A stretch of DNA of 64,000 nucleotides from an uncultured Coriobacteriaceae bacterium (GTDB lineage: Bacteria > Actinomycetota > Coriobacteriia > Coriobacteriales > Coriobacteriaceae), in the NCBI GenBank assembly GCA_944321435.1, contig CALULH010000009.1, positions 1 through 64,000 of the forward strand, written 5' to 3'. The position numbers and the translations under genes were made by a program. The notes under the pieces were generated by a model. That model saw only the letters and a program-made list of their open reading frames with translations. It ran no database searches and was not told the origin of the DNA. Positions 26,518 through 35,298 of this stretch are shown piece by piece; position 1 is the stretch's first letter; each line of letters opens with the position of its first letter.

Positions 26518-26624
26518 GCAAAGGGGCGGCGCCACGGGTAAGCGCGCGGTAAGCTGCGCGTCAGGTGTCTGCACGCAGCGCGCCTGCGCCCCGGCGCCCC
26601 GCGGGCGCGGCGGCTGCCGTGCGG

Positions 26625-26630
26625 TATAGT
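26625..26630 (+). promoter_or_regulatory. Candidate corA promoter -10 (TATAGT)
   Basis: TATAGT in an otherwise GC-rich gap, 72 bases before corA. Transcription from here would include the hairpin at 26647-26683 in the leader. Confidence 0.45.
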
Positions 26631-26646
26631 AGAAGGCAATGTGCCG

Positions 26647-26683
26647 AGGGCGCCTGCCGGCAATGCGAGCCGGCGGGCGCCCT
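26647..26683 (+). promoter_or_regulatory. Strong hairpin in the corA leader
   Basis: A 15 bp stem (26647-26661 with 26669-26683, a single T-G wobble) and a 7-base loop lie between the candidate promoter and the corA ribosome site. There is no T-run, so it is a leader structure rather than a plain terminator. Mg2+-responsive leaders are known for other magnesium transporter genes, which makes this worth testing. Confidence 0.45.
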
Positions 26684-26701
26684 GAGAGTTAGGGGGCAGA
26701 G

Positions 26702-27673
26702 ATGATCGAGTGCTACAAGACCGGCGACGACGGCGTGACCAAGCGCGTCGAGGCGCCGGAACCGGGGTGCTGGATCAACGTGGTCGCCCCCACCCATGAC
26801 GAGCGCGATTGGCTGGAGGCCGAGGTAGGGGTGCTGCCCGAGTTCGTGCGCGCCGCCCTCGACGAGGAGGAGACCTCGCACATCGACTACGACGAGGACG
26901 TCAACCAGACCTTCGTCATCGTGGACTACCCGTCCGCCGAGGACGTCGAGGAGATGAGCGCGCCCTCCATGCTGCAGTACACCACGCTGCCGCTCTCGGT
27001 TATCTTCCTGCCCGAGAAGGACTTCCTCGTCACCGTGAGCCTGTACGAGAACCTCGTGATCGAGGACATGGCCCGCGGCCGCGTGCGCCAGGTCGACACG
27101 CGCCTGCGCACGCGCTTCTTGCTGCTGCTTCTGCTGCGCGTGTCCCAGCGCTACCTCATCTACCTGCGCCGCATCGATCGCCTGTCATCGAAGACCGAGG
27201 CCAAGCTCTACGCAGCCATGCGCAACGAGGAGCTCATCCAGATGCTCTCGCTCGAGAAGTCGCTCGTGTACTTCTCGACCTCCCTCAAATCGGACGAGGT
27301 CACGCTCAACAAGATCATGCACGGCCGCGTGATCAAGCTCTACGAGGACGACCAGGAGCTGTTGGAGGACGTGCTCATCGAGATCCATCAGGCCATGGAG
27401 ATGTGCACCATTTACTCCAACACGCTTTCCGGCACCATGGACACCTTCGCGAGCCTCATCTCCAACAACCTCAACATCGTCATGAAGGTCCTCACGGTCA
27501 TCACCATCGTCATGGCCATCCCCAACATCATCTTCGGCTTCTACGGCATGAACGTGGACCTTCCCATAGAGAACCTCCCGTTCTTCAACACCTGGGTGTT
27601 TCCCACTCTCGTCGCCATCGTCGCATGCGTGGTGGCGGCCTGGATCTTCAAAAAGAAGGGCATGTGGCGCTAA
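26702..27673 (+). CDS. corA: CorA-family magnesium/cobalt transporter
   Basis: 323 residues, standard length. A large N-terminal cytoplasmic domain is followed by the pore helix ending in the signature YGMN (FYGMNVDLP near residue 281) and a second helix (TLVAIVACVVAAWIFKKKGMW), the two-helix C-terminus that defines CorA. It forms a pentameric channel for Mg2+ and perhaps Co2+ or Ni2+. The C-terminal KKKGMWR is the usual basic anchor. Start ATG 26702 follows GGGGGCAGAG. It stands alone after rho and is convergent with the SDR gene, with two repeat elements in the gap. Confidence 0.93.
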   Translation: MIECYKTGDDGVTKRVEAPEPGCWINVVAPTHDERDWLEAEVGVLPEFVRAALDEEETSHIDYDEDVNQTFVIVDYPSAEDVEEMSAPSMLQYTTLPLSVIFLPEKDFLVTVSLYENLVIEDMARGRVRQVDTRLRTRFLLLLLLRVSQRYLIYLRRIDRLSSKTEAKLYAAMRNEELIQMLSLEKSLVYFSTSLKSDEVTLNKIMHGRVIKLYEDDQELLEDVLIEIHQAMEMCTIYSNTLSGTMDTFASLISNNLNIVMKVLTVITIVMAIPNIIFGFYGMNVDLPIENLPFFNTWVFPTLVAIVACVVAAWIFKKKGMWR

Positions 27674-27719
27674 TCCATCATGCGCTTTTGCTCTGCGAAC
27701 ATTCTCGCAGAGGCCGGAC

Positions 27720-27836
27720 GGGCGGTCGGGGGCATATCATCCCGTGCTCAAACAGTTTCGGCAAGACGGAAGCGCCGGAAACGGCGCTTCCTTTGCCTGC
27801 AAAACTGCGCGCGGGACGATATGCCCCCGACCGCCC
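27720..27836 (-). repeat. Double-hairpin repeat element, copy 4 (complete, inverted)
   Basis: A perfect 19 bp outer inverted repeat (27720-27738 with 27818-27836) surrounds a 10 bp inner hairpin closed by a GAAA tetraloop (27768-27777 with 27782-27791). Read on the minus strand it shows the same inner flanks as copies 2, 3 and 5 (AGTTTTGCAGGCAAAGG and AAACTGTTTGAGCA). It begins 46 bases after corA. Confidence 0.78.
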
Positions 27837-27895
27837 ACGCATGCTTGCCTTTGTCGGATGTTGGCATTATGCGCGGTTGTCAGATAACCGTGCGA

Positions 27896-28008
27896 GGGCG
27901 ATCGGGGCATATCGTCCTGGCGCAGTTCTGCAGACGCAGAAGGCCACTTAATGTGGCCTTCGTCGCGTCGAAGCTGTTTGAGCACAGGATGATATGCCCC
28001 GATCGCCC
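27896..28008 (+). repeat. Double-hairpin repeat element, copy 5 (complete)
   Basis: A perfect 18 bp outer inverted repeat (27896-27913 with 27991-28008), extended by six more pairs including one G-T, encloses a 9 bp inner hairpin GAAGGCCAC/GTGGCCTTC with a TTAAT loop (27939-27961). The flanking boxes CAGTTCTGCAGAC and AAGCTGTTTGAGCA are shared with the other copies although the inner stem differs in sequence, so the structure is conserved rather than the base sequence. Confidence 0.78.
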
Positions 28009-28040
28009 GACGGGGGTTGGCGGGGGCGTTGTCAGCCTTC

Positions 28041-28814
28041 TCACATGAGGGCGCGTTCGATGGCGAGGCAGGCCCTATAGGGGAGGAGCTTGGTCGCGGC
28101 GTAGAAGAGCTTCATGTCGATGGAGGGGATGCAGAGGCCCCGCCCTGCCTTAGCCGCCTTGAGGGCGGCTGCCGCCACGTCGTCGGCATGCTCGAACCCG
28201 GTGAGGGCCGCCATGCGCCGGGCTGCGCGCGCGTCGCCCACATGGTCGAGAAAGGCGGTGCGCATGAACTTCGGGCAGACCGCGGTGGCATGGATGTCGA
28301 CCGGCGCCAGCTCGGCGTCGAGCGCGCGCGAGAAGTCGAGGACGAAGCGCTTGGCGGCGGAGTAGACCGAGAGCTGCGGCTGCGGCATGAAGGCGGCCAC
28401 GCTCGCCACGTTGACGATGCGGGAGCCGGGATGCATGTAGCCCACGGCGCGGTAGGTGAGCTCAACGGGCGCCAGGCAGAGCAGGCGCACCATCTGGGCG
28501 TTGTCGGTCTTCTCGGCCAACGCGAAGTCGCCGAAGGTGCCGAACCCGGCGTTGTTGACGAGCACGGCGACGTGGGTGTCCGCGTCGGCGGCAAGGGCCT
28601 TTTCGAGCGCGTCGAAGGACGCGGGGTCCGTAAGGTCGAGCGCGAAGGGCCGGACGGGCGTGGAGCAAATGCGCCCTAACGCCGCGAGGCGCTCCTCGTT
28701 GCGGCCGACGGCCCAGATCTCGTCGAGGGCGCCCAAGGCCCCGCCGTCGAGCTGACGGGCAAACGCGCGGCCGAGCCCCGAGGAGGCTCCGGTGACAAGG
28801 GCGATGGTGCGCAT
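28041..28814 (-). CDS. Short-chain dehydrogenase/reductase
   Basis: 257 residues from ATG 28814 with GGAAGGA upstream; the longer frame to 28979 lacks support. Classical SDR features: TGASSGLG cofactor motif (8-15), NNAGFGTFGDF, and the YxxxK pair in YSAAKR near residue 150. The C-terminal KLFYAATKLLPYRACL suits the DltE/YqjQ-like subgroup. An NAD(P)-dependent oxidoreductase of the cytosol; the substrate cannot be told. Convergent with corA and divergent from the gene at 29072. Confidence 0.88.
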   Translation of the reverse strand: MRTIALVTGASSGLGRAFARQLDGGALGALDEIWAVGRNEERLAALGRICSTPVRPFALDLTDPASFDALEKALAADADTHVAVLVNNAGFGTFGDFALAEKTDNAQMVRLLCLAPVELTYRAVGYMHPGSRIVNVASVAAFMPQPQLSVYSAAKRFVLDFSRALDAELAPVDIHATAVCPKFMRTAFLDHVGDARAARRMAALTGFEHADDVAAAALKAAKAGRGLCIPSIDMKLFYAATKLLPYRACLAIERALM

Positions 28815-29071
28815 GGCGGTTCCTTCCGACGCGGGCGGTTTTTCGTACCTTGTTCCCTGAAATACCCGGTTGAAACGGCCATCCACGCTTGCCTTTTGCA
28901 CGGCCGTTGACCATAATGGCACTAGGTCCGTGCGGAACGTGCGGGCTTCGCGACGGAAAACGCAGATGAACCGAACCACATCCGTTGCTCAGGTCGGGTT
29001 TCAGGGGCCTGCGCATGCCCTCATCTTCTCTCGGCGCGAGCTGACCGCCATTCGGGTCGGAAGGGGACGTT

Positions 29072-30415
29072 ATGGCGCATACACGCTCTCAACATATCGC
29101 GATAGCCGCCGGCTTGGGGTGCGCATCGACGCTGCTGGCGCCGCAGACGGCGCAGGCACTGCCGTTCGCGCTCGACAGCCTGCCTTTGGACGGCCTGTCC
29201 GCCCTGGCGGACTCTCCCGTCGCGCCCTTCGCGGTGGGCGCGCTGGTGGGCACCGCGGTTACGAGCGTGGTTGCAGCCGTTGAGCTGCGCGGCATGCAGA
29301 GGCGCCTCAGCGCCGAGCGGGAGGCCGAGAAGGACCAGGCCGCGCCGCAGATGCCGCAGGACGCCAGCGCCACCGCGGTTTTCGAGGCGCCGCGCGCGGG
29401 CTTTACCTCGCGCATCATGACCAAGATCACCAGCGCCACGCGGCGCGACCCGAGCGAGGGCGTGCCGGTCATCGCCCGTGCGTCGAACGCCCCGTCCGAG
29501 GCCGAGGCCTGGGCGGAGATCGACGCCTTCATGGAGGAGACTCCCTTCAGCTGCGATCCGTCGCAGTCGCACGATATCTATCAGATAGCCCTGGCCGAGC
29601 TGGCGAGCCAGCGCACGGGCGCGGTCGATACGCGCGCCGCTGCGCCGGCCGGCGCTCCGTCGGCTCCTGTGGCGTCAGCCGCCCCGCGTCCCCGCACCAT
29701 AGAGGAGGAGCGCCAGGCCGATGCCGACGCCGCGCTGGCAACGCTCGACAAGCTGGTCGACATGGACGAGTCGCCGCAGCCGGCCGCTTCCGCCCCCGTC
29801 AAGCTGAGCTCCGGCGCCCGCCGTCCGGTCGCCGCGCAGGTGGCGCCCCTGTCAGCCGCCCAGCCCGCCTCTCAGACGGCCGCCCCTGCGGGCACGGTCG
29901 CCGTTGCGGACTACTCGGGGCACGAGGCCATGTGGGCCGAGGCGCTCGCGGTCTTCGACGAGCCTGCGGCGCCGGTTGCGCCGGCGGGCGAGAAGCGCGC
30001 GCCAGCCTCGCCGATCGGTCCGCTGCCCGCGCAGCGCACCGCCGCGTCGGCGGCCTCCTCAGCGGCCTCGGTTGACAGCACGGGGGCGTTTCTCGCCGCC
30101 GCCAAGCTGGCGGGCTACCAGCCCGTCGCATCCGCTGCGGCCCATCCGGTCTTCTCGGGCCAGCCGGTCGTGCTCGTGCCGGCCTACGCGGTGCCGGTGA
30201 GCTCGCTGGGCAGCCAGCGGTCCGCGCAGCAGGACGCCTTCGTCGACGCGGCGCCCACCGCGCGCGCCCGCATCGACGAGATCTTCGACGAGGAGAGCGC
30301 GCTGATCGGCAAGCTCAAGCGCTCGGGCGTCTACAAGGGCGTGCTGCATCGCCATCTTTCCGTGGTGGACGGCCGCACGGAGGCCATGCCTCGGCTGACC
30401 GCCCAGCAGGGCTAG
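29072..30415 (+). CDS. Membrane-associated protein of unknown function
   Basis: 447 residues from ATG 29072 (GAAGGGGACG upstream). The N-terminus has a signal-like hydrophobic stretch (about residues 8-28) and a second one (about 46-70, FAVGALVGTAVTSVVAAVEL), followed by a charged, Ala/Pro-rich, largely disordered cytoplasmic or surface region. Short structured islands recur, such as EAWAEIDAFMEE and HEAMWAEALAVFDE, which look like two copies of a short helical motif. The C-terminal 60 residues (RARIDEIFDEESALIGKLKRSGVYKG) are the best-ordered part. No known family recognised. The next gene starts 19 bases downstream. Confidence 0.65.
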   Translation: MAHTRSQHIAIAAGLGCASTLLAPQTAQALPFALDSLPLDGLSALADSPVAPFAVGALVGTAVTSVVAAVELRGMQRRLSAEREAEKDQAAPQMPQDASATAVFEAPRAGFTSRIMTKITSATRRDPSEGVPVIARASNAPSEAEAWAEIDAFMEETPFSCDPSQSHDIYQIALAELASQRTGAVDTRAAAPAGAPSAPVASAAPRPRTIEEERQADADAALATLDKLVDMDESPQPAASAPVKLSSGARRPVAAQVAPLSAAQPASQTAAPAGTVAVADYSGHEAMWAEALAVFDEPAAPVAPAGEKRAPASPIGPLPAQRTAASAASSAASVDSTGAFLAAAKLAGYQPVASAAAHPVFSGQPVVLVPAYAVPVSSLGSQRSAQQDAFVDAAPTARARIDEIFDEESALIGKLKRSGVYKGVLHRHLSVVDGRTEAMPRLTAQQG

Positions 30416-30434
30416 CGCTCAAAGGGGATAATCT

Positions 30435-30959
30435 ATGCACCGTATGGTGGGCGGGCAGGCGGCGCGCGCCGTCTGCCGCGTTTCGTTTGCTTGGCTTCTG
30501 GCCGCCGCGCTTCTGGTGTGCGTCATATGGGGCAACTCGCTGGTGCCCGGAGAGGGCAGCGGCTCGCTGTCGCTCGCGGTCATGCATGCGGCCCAGGGGG
30601 CGCTCCGCGCGCTGGGTCTGCCGTGGGAGTGGCTCACCAATTTCATCGTGCGCAAGACGGCGCATTTCACCGAGTACCTTCTGCTGGGCGTCGTCATGAT
30701 GCGCGCCTGGCGCCCCCATCTGCCCGGGGACCGCGGGCAAGCCCGTCCGCGCTGGGGCGCCGAGGTTCCTCGGGTCGCGGCGGTTGCCGCCACGGCCGCA
30801 CTGCTGCTGGCGGTTCCCTCCCTTGACGAGACTATCCAGCGGTTCGTGGCGGGTCGCTCCAGCCAGCTGACCGACGTTATGATCGATTGCGCGGGTGCGG
30901 CCACCGGCGTTGCGCTCACGATCGCGGCGAGCAAGGTCGCGCGCGGCCGCGCACGGTGA
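30435..30959 (+). CDS. VanZ-like membrane protein
   Basis: 174 residues with four hydrophobic helices. The central motif FIVRKTAHFTEYLLLGVVM (HFxEY after an RK pair) is the VanZ family hallmark. Founding member VanZ gives low-level teicoplanin resistance, but most chromosomal homologues have an undefined envelope role. ATG 30435 follows AAAGGGG. Probably in an operon with the upstream membrane protein, 19 bases away. No van resistance genes are nearby, so a glycopeptide role should not be assumed. Confidence 0.85.
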   Translation: MHRMVGGQAARAVCRVSFAWLLAAALLVCVIWGNSLVPGEGSGSLSLAVMHAAQGALRALGLPWEWLTNFIVRKTAHFTEYLLLGVVMMRAWRPHLPGDRGQARPRWGAEVPRVAAVAATAALLLAVPSLDETIQRFVAGRSSQLTDVMIDCAGAATGVALTIAASKVARGRAR

Positions 30960-31062
30960 AGATTTCATGACCGGCCGCCGTTTGCTCGTGCGGTTTAATC
31001 CCGCTTCCGTCGCATCTAGCCGCGCTCGCCGCGCCGGTAGGGGCGCGCGGGGGCAAGAATGG

Positions 31063-31068
31063 TAGAAT
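31063..31068 (+). promoter_or_regulatory. Candidate xfp promoter -10 (TAGAAT)
   Basis: TAGAAT in the 188-base gap before the phosphoketolase, 80 bases upstream of its start. No clear -35. Confidence 0.35.
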
Positions 31069-31147
31069 GACGTCCACACACAGAGGGCGGCAAGCGGTTC
31101 CCCGCGCAGGCGGCGCGGGAGGCATCGCTATGGCATAGGAGGCAGGT

Positions 31148-33607
31148 ATGGGTTTCGGGGTCGAAGGCACGGCATGGCAGAGCGTCGACCCTTCCCGAAT
31201 CGAGGACGATACGTCCTTTGCCGGCCTTGCGCGCTACTGGCGATGCGCAAACTACCTGGCGGCTGCCGAGATCTACCTGCGCTCCAACGTGCTGCTTCGC
31301 GCCCCGCTGGAGCCCGCGGACCTGAAGGCGCGCATTGTGGGGCATTGGGGGACCGCGCCGGGTCTCACGTTCCTGTTCTCCCACCTGAACCTGCTCATCG
31401 CCGCCACGGGCCAGAGCACCCTCGTGGTGACCGGCCCCGGCCATGGCGGCAACGCGGGCGCCGCCACGGCGTTTCTCGACGGCACCCTCCGCGAGCGCGA
31501 TCCGCGCTTCAGCAACGACGAGAAAGGCGTCCAGGAGCTGTGCCGCAGCTATTCCGCCCCGGGCGCGGGCGGTATCGCGGCGAACTTCGCGCCCGAGATT
31601 CCCGGATCCATCCACAAGGGCGGCGAGCTGGGGTACGCCTTGGTGCACGCGTTCGGCGCGGCGCTCGACAACCCCGATCTGCTCTCGGTGGCCATCATCG
31701 GCGACGGCGAGATGGAGACGGCGCCCACCTGCGCCGCCTGGCAGCTCGCGCGCCTCATGAACCCGCTGACCGACGGCGCGGTGCTGCCCATCGTTCACCT
31801 GAACGGCTACAAGATCTCGACGCCGGCGCTTATCGCCCGCGTTCCCGAAGAGGACCGCGTGGCCTTCTTCCGCAGTCTCGGCTACGAGCCGCTGCTTTTC
31901 CGCGCGGGATTCGACGACGAGGGGGAGCTCTCCATCCACCGCCGCTTCGCGGGCGTCCTTGCCGAGGCGTACAACATGATCTGCGCCGCCCGCGCGCGGG
32001 CCGCTGCGGGCGGTGAGCCCGGCCGTCTCCCGGTCGTGCTCTTCTCGACCCCCAAAGGGTGGACGTGCCCGACCTGGGCGGCGGGCAAGCCGCTTGCGGG
32101 CTCGTGGCGCACGCACGACGCGCCCTTTGCGAACGCGCGCGAGAACGAGGGGTCTTTCGAGCAGCTGGCCTCTTGGCTCGCCTCGTACCGCCCGCAGGAG
32201 CTTTTCGACGAGAACGGCGCGGTGCTCCCCGAGGTAGTCGACTGGCTGCCCCGGGGGGAGCTCAGGCTGGGCGCCAACCCGGTTGCGCACGGCGGCGTCG
32301 ATCCGCGCCCGCTCAACGTTCCGGCGCCCGACGCGCATGCCTTCGACCCCGACCGCGGTTCCGGCTGTGTGCCGTGCGCCTCGGCGGCGCAGGCGGTGGG
32401 GACGTTCCTCACCGACGTGGTGGCGGCCAACCCGGCGCGCTTCCGCCTGTTCAGCCCGGACGAGATGCTCTCGAACCGCCTGCAGGACGTGTTCGGCGCG
32501 ACGGAGCGCCAGTGGAACGCGGCGGCCAACGCCGACCCGGATAACGACGAGCACCTGGGCTCCCAGGGCGCCGTGGTCGAGCTGCTCTCCGAGCACCTGA
32601 TGGAGGGGCTCCTGGAAGGCTACACCTTGACGGGCAGGCACGGGGTGTTCGCCACGTACGAGGCGTTTGCGCAGGTGGTGTCCTCCATGGTGGGGCAGCA
32701 CTGCAAGTGGCTCAACGCCTCGGCGGTCTCGGCTCCCTGGCGCGGGTCGGTGCCCTCGCTCAACCTGCTGCTCACGAGCCACGTCTGGCGCCAGGAGCAC
32801 AACGGCTTCACGCACCAGGACCCCGGGTTCGCCGACGTGCTGTTGGACAAGCGCTACGGCGAGAAGGGCGTGGTGGCCAACCTCTTCTACCCGGCCGATG
32901 CCAACATGGCCCTGGCGGTTGCCGAGCGCATGTTGGGATCCTCCGGCACCGTGAACGCCCTCGTGGCGGGCAAGCAGCCCGCACCGGTGTTCCAGACGCT
33001 TGCCGAGGCGCGTGCTGAGCTCGAGGCGGGCGCGGCGGAGTGGTCCTGGGCGTCCACAGCCCATGACGAGCGCGATCTGGACGTGGTGCTTGCCGCGTGC
33101 GGTGACGTTCCCACCTTCGAGCTGCTCTGCGCGGCACGGCTCCTGGCGCGTTACGGCGTGAGCCTGCGCTTTGTGAACGTGGTCGACCCGTTCAGCCTGG
33201 GCGTGCCCGATCCGGCTTTCGAGGAAGGCGGCTCCATGCCGGCGTCGACCTTCGCCGAGATCTTCGGCGCGCGAACGCCCGTGCTCTTCGCCTTCCACGG
33301 CTATCCTGGCACGGTCAAGCGGCTCCTGTTCGATCGCCCCGACCCCGCGCGGTTCATGGTATGCGGCTACCGCGAGCGCGGTGCCACCACCTCGCCGTTC
33401 GAGCTCCTGCGCATGAGCGGCATGGATCGCTGGAGCCTGGCCGAGCGCGCCTGCGCACTCGTGGCCTCGCACGAGGCTGCCAATCCCGCGCGCCGCGGCC
33501 AGCTTTCCCAGCTGGCGGCCTATTGCCGCGAGAAGCGCGCCGCTGCCCGCGCCTACGCTGTCGAGCACGGTGCTGACGACCCATCGTTCGCCGCAGGGGA
33601 GTGCTGA
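31148..33607 (+). CDS. xfp: Xylulose-5-phosphate/fructose-6-phosphate phosphoketolase
   Basis: 819 residues, the normal size for Xfp. Thiamine-diphosphate enzyme with the family signatures visible in order: LRSNVLLRAPL and VGHWGTAPGL near the start, TGPGHGGNA, SIHKGGELGYAL, the cofactor motif GDGEMET near residue 185, HLNGYKISTP, and the C-terminal half with QEHNGFTHQDPG. It splits xylulose-5-P or fructose-6-P with phosphate into acetyl-phosphate plus a triose or tetrose phosphate. This is the key step of the bifid shunt and of heterofermentative pentose use, bypassing part of glycolysis. The following gene starts 3 bases after the stop. Confidence 0.95.
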   Translation: MGFGVEGTAWQSVDPSRIEDDTSFAGLARYWRCANYLAAAEIYLRSNVLLRAPLEPADLKARIVGHWGTAPGLTFLFSHLNLLIAATGQSTLVVTGPGHGGNAGAATAFLDGTLRERDPRFSNDEKGVQELCRSYSAPGAGGIAANFAPEIPGSIHKGGELGYALVHAFGAALDNPDLLSVAIIGDGEMETAPTCAAWQLARLMNPLTDGAVLPIVHLNGYKISTPALIARVPEEDRVAFFRSLGYEPLLFRAGFDDEGELSIHRRFAGVLAEAYNMICAARARAAAGGEPGRLPVVLFSTPKGWTCPTWAAGKPLAGSWRTHDAPFANARENEGSFEQLASWLASYRPQELFDENGAVLPEVVDWLPRGELRLGANPVAHGGVDPRPLNVPAPDAHAFDPDRGSGCVPCASAAQAVGTFLTDVVAANPARFRLFSPDEMLSNRLQDVFGATERQWNAAANADPDNDEHLGSQGAVVELLSEHLMEGLLEGYTLTGRHGVFATYEAFAQVVSSMVGQHCKWLNASAVSAPWRGSVPSLNLLLTSHVWRQEHNGFTHQDPGFADVLLDKRYGEKGVVANLFYPADANMALAVAERMLGSSGTVNALVAGKQPAPVFQTLAEARAELEAGAAEWSWASTAHDERDLDVVLAACGDVPTFELLCAARLLARYGVSLRFVNVVDPFSLGVPDPAFEEGGSMPASTFAEIFGARTPVLFAFHGYPGTVKRLLFDRPDPARFMVCGYRERGATTSPFELLRMSGMDRWSLAERACALVASHEAANPARRGQLSQLAAYCREKRAAARAYAVEHGADDPSFAAGEC

Positions 33608-33610
33608 GAG

Positions 33611-35023
33611 ATGTTCCGTTCGGAGGAGAGGCGCTGCGTCGCCGCAACGGCTACGCCGTCGTATGCGGTCGCCTGCGCGGCGGCGGGGGCGCTGCTTGCG
33701 GAGCAGGCGCGCCTGGAGGCGCTCGCCCGCTGCTGCGAGGAGGCCTCGCGCTTCGAGCTCGCGCGGCGCAGCTCCTCCGATGATCGCGCAACGGCTCTGC
33801 TGAGCTTGGCGGACGAGGCTCGCACCATTGCGCTTGTGCCTGACGAATCGGGCGGGACCGAGGCCATGTCGAGCGGCGTCATGCGCGTGCGCACCCGCGT
33901 TGCCGACGAGGTCATGGCTGAGGAGGAGCGCCGTGCGGCCGCCGCGGAGAGCCGCCGCGCGCGCGGCCGGCGGCTGCGCATCGGGGCGCTTATCGCCTTG
34001 GCTGTGGTCGGCGTGGGAGGGATCGGCAGCGTTCTGGCGGTCCAGTCGGGCATTTTCGCGCAGTTCTCGCAGATATCCGAAGCCGATGCGCGCCGGGTCA
34101 TCGCCGCGGACGCGGACGTCATGGCGGGTTTCGCCGAGAACGACTACGTAGAGGCGCTGCCCTACGAGCTCACCGCGCTCAGCGTGGACGGCTCGTCCGA
34201 GCAAGACGGCGCGCAGGTGCTCACCGTCTCCGCCTCCATTGAGAACGGGCGCTTCCGCAGCTCGTTCACGACCGAGCTCGCCTTCATACGCGTGGCCGAT
34301 ATCGCCGCGCACCCCGAGTTCTCTCAAGCGTCCGTTCCCGACGGCGCCCGCGGCACCGACTGGATAGGCCGCGTGGTGCGCGTGTCCGACGTCGAGACCG
34401 AGGCGATCGCCGGCATCGACTTCGATGCCGAGGTGGACGACCCCGACTTCTCGCCCAGCTTCGATCGCGGGCACCAGACCTGCACCTACACGGTCAAGGA
34501 CTCGGTCGACCTCTGGTTTGCCGAGGTCGAGACCGGCCAGACCCTGGGCTATTCCTTCAACGGCACGCGCTGGGTGCGCCGCAGTACGTCGGATGCCGTC
34601 GCCACGGTGCGCTACCGCGGCTTGGACGGCTCCTACCATGCGCAAGGGGGCGCGGCTGACGAGTTCGACACCTTGCGCATCGAGGATCTCGACGCGCAGC
34701 GCGGCACCTTCACCCTGGTGTACGAGAAGCGCGCCACCGGGCTCATGGGCGATGACGCGGTGAGCGGGTCGATCTCCTGCACCATCCAGCGCGCGGAGTC
34801 CACCCCCGCCTACGCCGACTACGAGCAAGCGGACGGCGCGGTTTACACCTTCACCGGAACCGGCACGAGCTCCGCCGGCAACGGCACCGCTTCCGTCGAG
34901 GGCACTCTGGGCGACAATTACGACCTCGCCCTCACGCTCACTGCCGACTACACCCGCAAGCCGTTCCTCTTTGGCTCGGAAACCCCCGACACCCTCACCG
35001 TCGAGGCCTCCTTTGTGAAGTGA
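33611..35023 (+). CDS. Single-pass membrane protein of unknown function
   Basis: 470 residues. Residues 1 to about 120 are cytoplasmic, Ala/Arg/Glu-rich with a short basic run just before one transmembrane helix at about 124-145 (IGALIALAVVGVGGIGSVLAV). The remaining 320 residues are predicted extracytoplasmic, beta-rich and acidic, containing two similar halves (one around CTYTVKDSVDLWF, one around SCTIQRAESTPAYADYEQ), possibly a tandem DUF4178-like or Ig-like repeat. No enzyme motif. Three bases after xfp and so probably co-transcribed, though a shared function is not apparent. Confidence 0.7.
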   Translation: MFRSEERRCVAATATPSYAVACAAAGALLAEQARLEALARCCEEASRFELARRSSSDDRATALLSLADEARTIALVPDESGGTEAMSSGVMRVRTRVADEVMAEEERRAAAAESRRARGRRLRIGALIALAVVGVGGIGSVLAVQSGIFAQFSQISEADARRVIAADADVMAGFAENDYVEALPYELTALSVDGSSEQDGAQVLTVSASIENGRFRSSFTTELAFIRVADIAAHPEFSQASVPDGARGTDWIGRVVRVSDVETEAIAGIDFDAEVDDPDFSPSFDRGHQTCTYTVKDSVDLWFAEVETGQTLGYSFNGTRWVRRSTSDAVATVRYRGLDGSYHAQGGAADEFDTLRIEDLDAQRGTFTLVYEKRATGLMGDDAVSGSISCTIQRAESTPAYADYEQADGAVYTFTGTGTSSAGNGTASVEGTLGDNYDLALTLTADYTRKPFLFGSETPDTLTVEASFVK

Positions 35024-35214
35024 GGGGCTGGAGGGCGGCAAACAAGCGACCTTGCCGCGACAAGCAGCTGCCGTCTTGCACGGGCGCGCAGGACTCCATC
35101 CCCATCCGTGCGCAGAGACGCTGAGAAACCAGTTGCGCGCCATGCGGAGCAAAAGAAGGGCACCCATCGAGCATCCCAGAGTACGCACAGGGCGCGAAGG
35201 GTTTGTTTCGAGTG

Positions 35215-35298
35215 CCCGAAGCGTGCGCAAGGCGAGAAGAACGCGCCGGAGCGGAGGCGTTTCTGCCCCGAAGCATGCGCAAGGCGAGAGGAACGCGC
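35215..35298 (+). repeat. Two direct repeats of a 32-base unit, 52-base period
   Basis: The unit starting CCCGAAGC at 35215-35246 recurs at 35267-35298 with two substitutions (core TGCGCAAGGCGAGA). A weaker third version (ACGCACAGGGCGCGAAGGG) precedes them at about 35182. It differs in sequence from the double-hairpin elements. Confidence 0.6.

Noticed and set aside
24133..26574. 813-codon open frame antisense to rho
   Set aside because: Shadow of the Ala/Arg-rich rho coding strand; rho itself has unmistakable conserved motifs.
27720..28008. Insertion sequence remnant with terminal inverted repeats
   Set aside because: The inverted repeats enclose only about 75 bases and an inner hairpin, with no transposase frame; a MITE-like origin remains possible and is listed as a finding.
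30435..30959. Glycopeptide resistance determinant
   Set aside because: VanZ-like family membership alone does not imply resistance, and no vanHAX or regulators are near.
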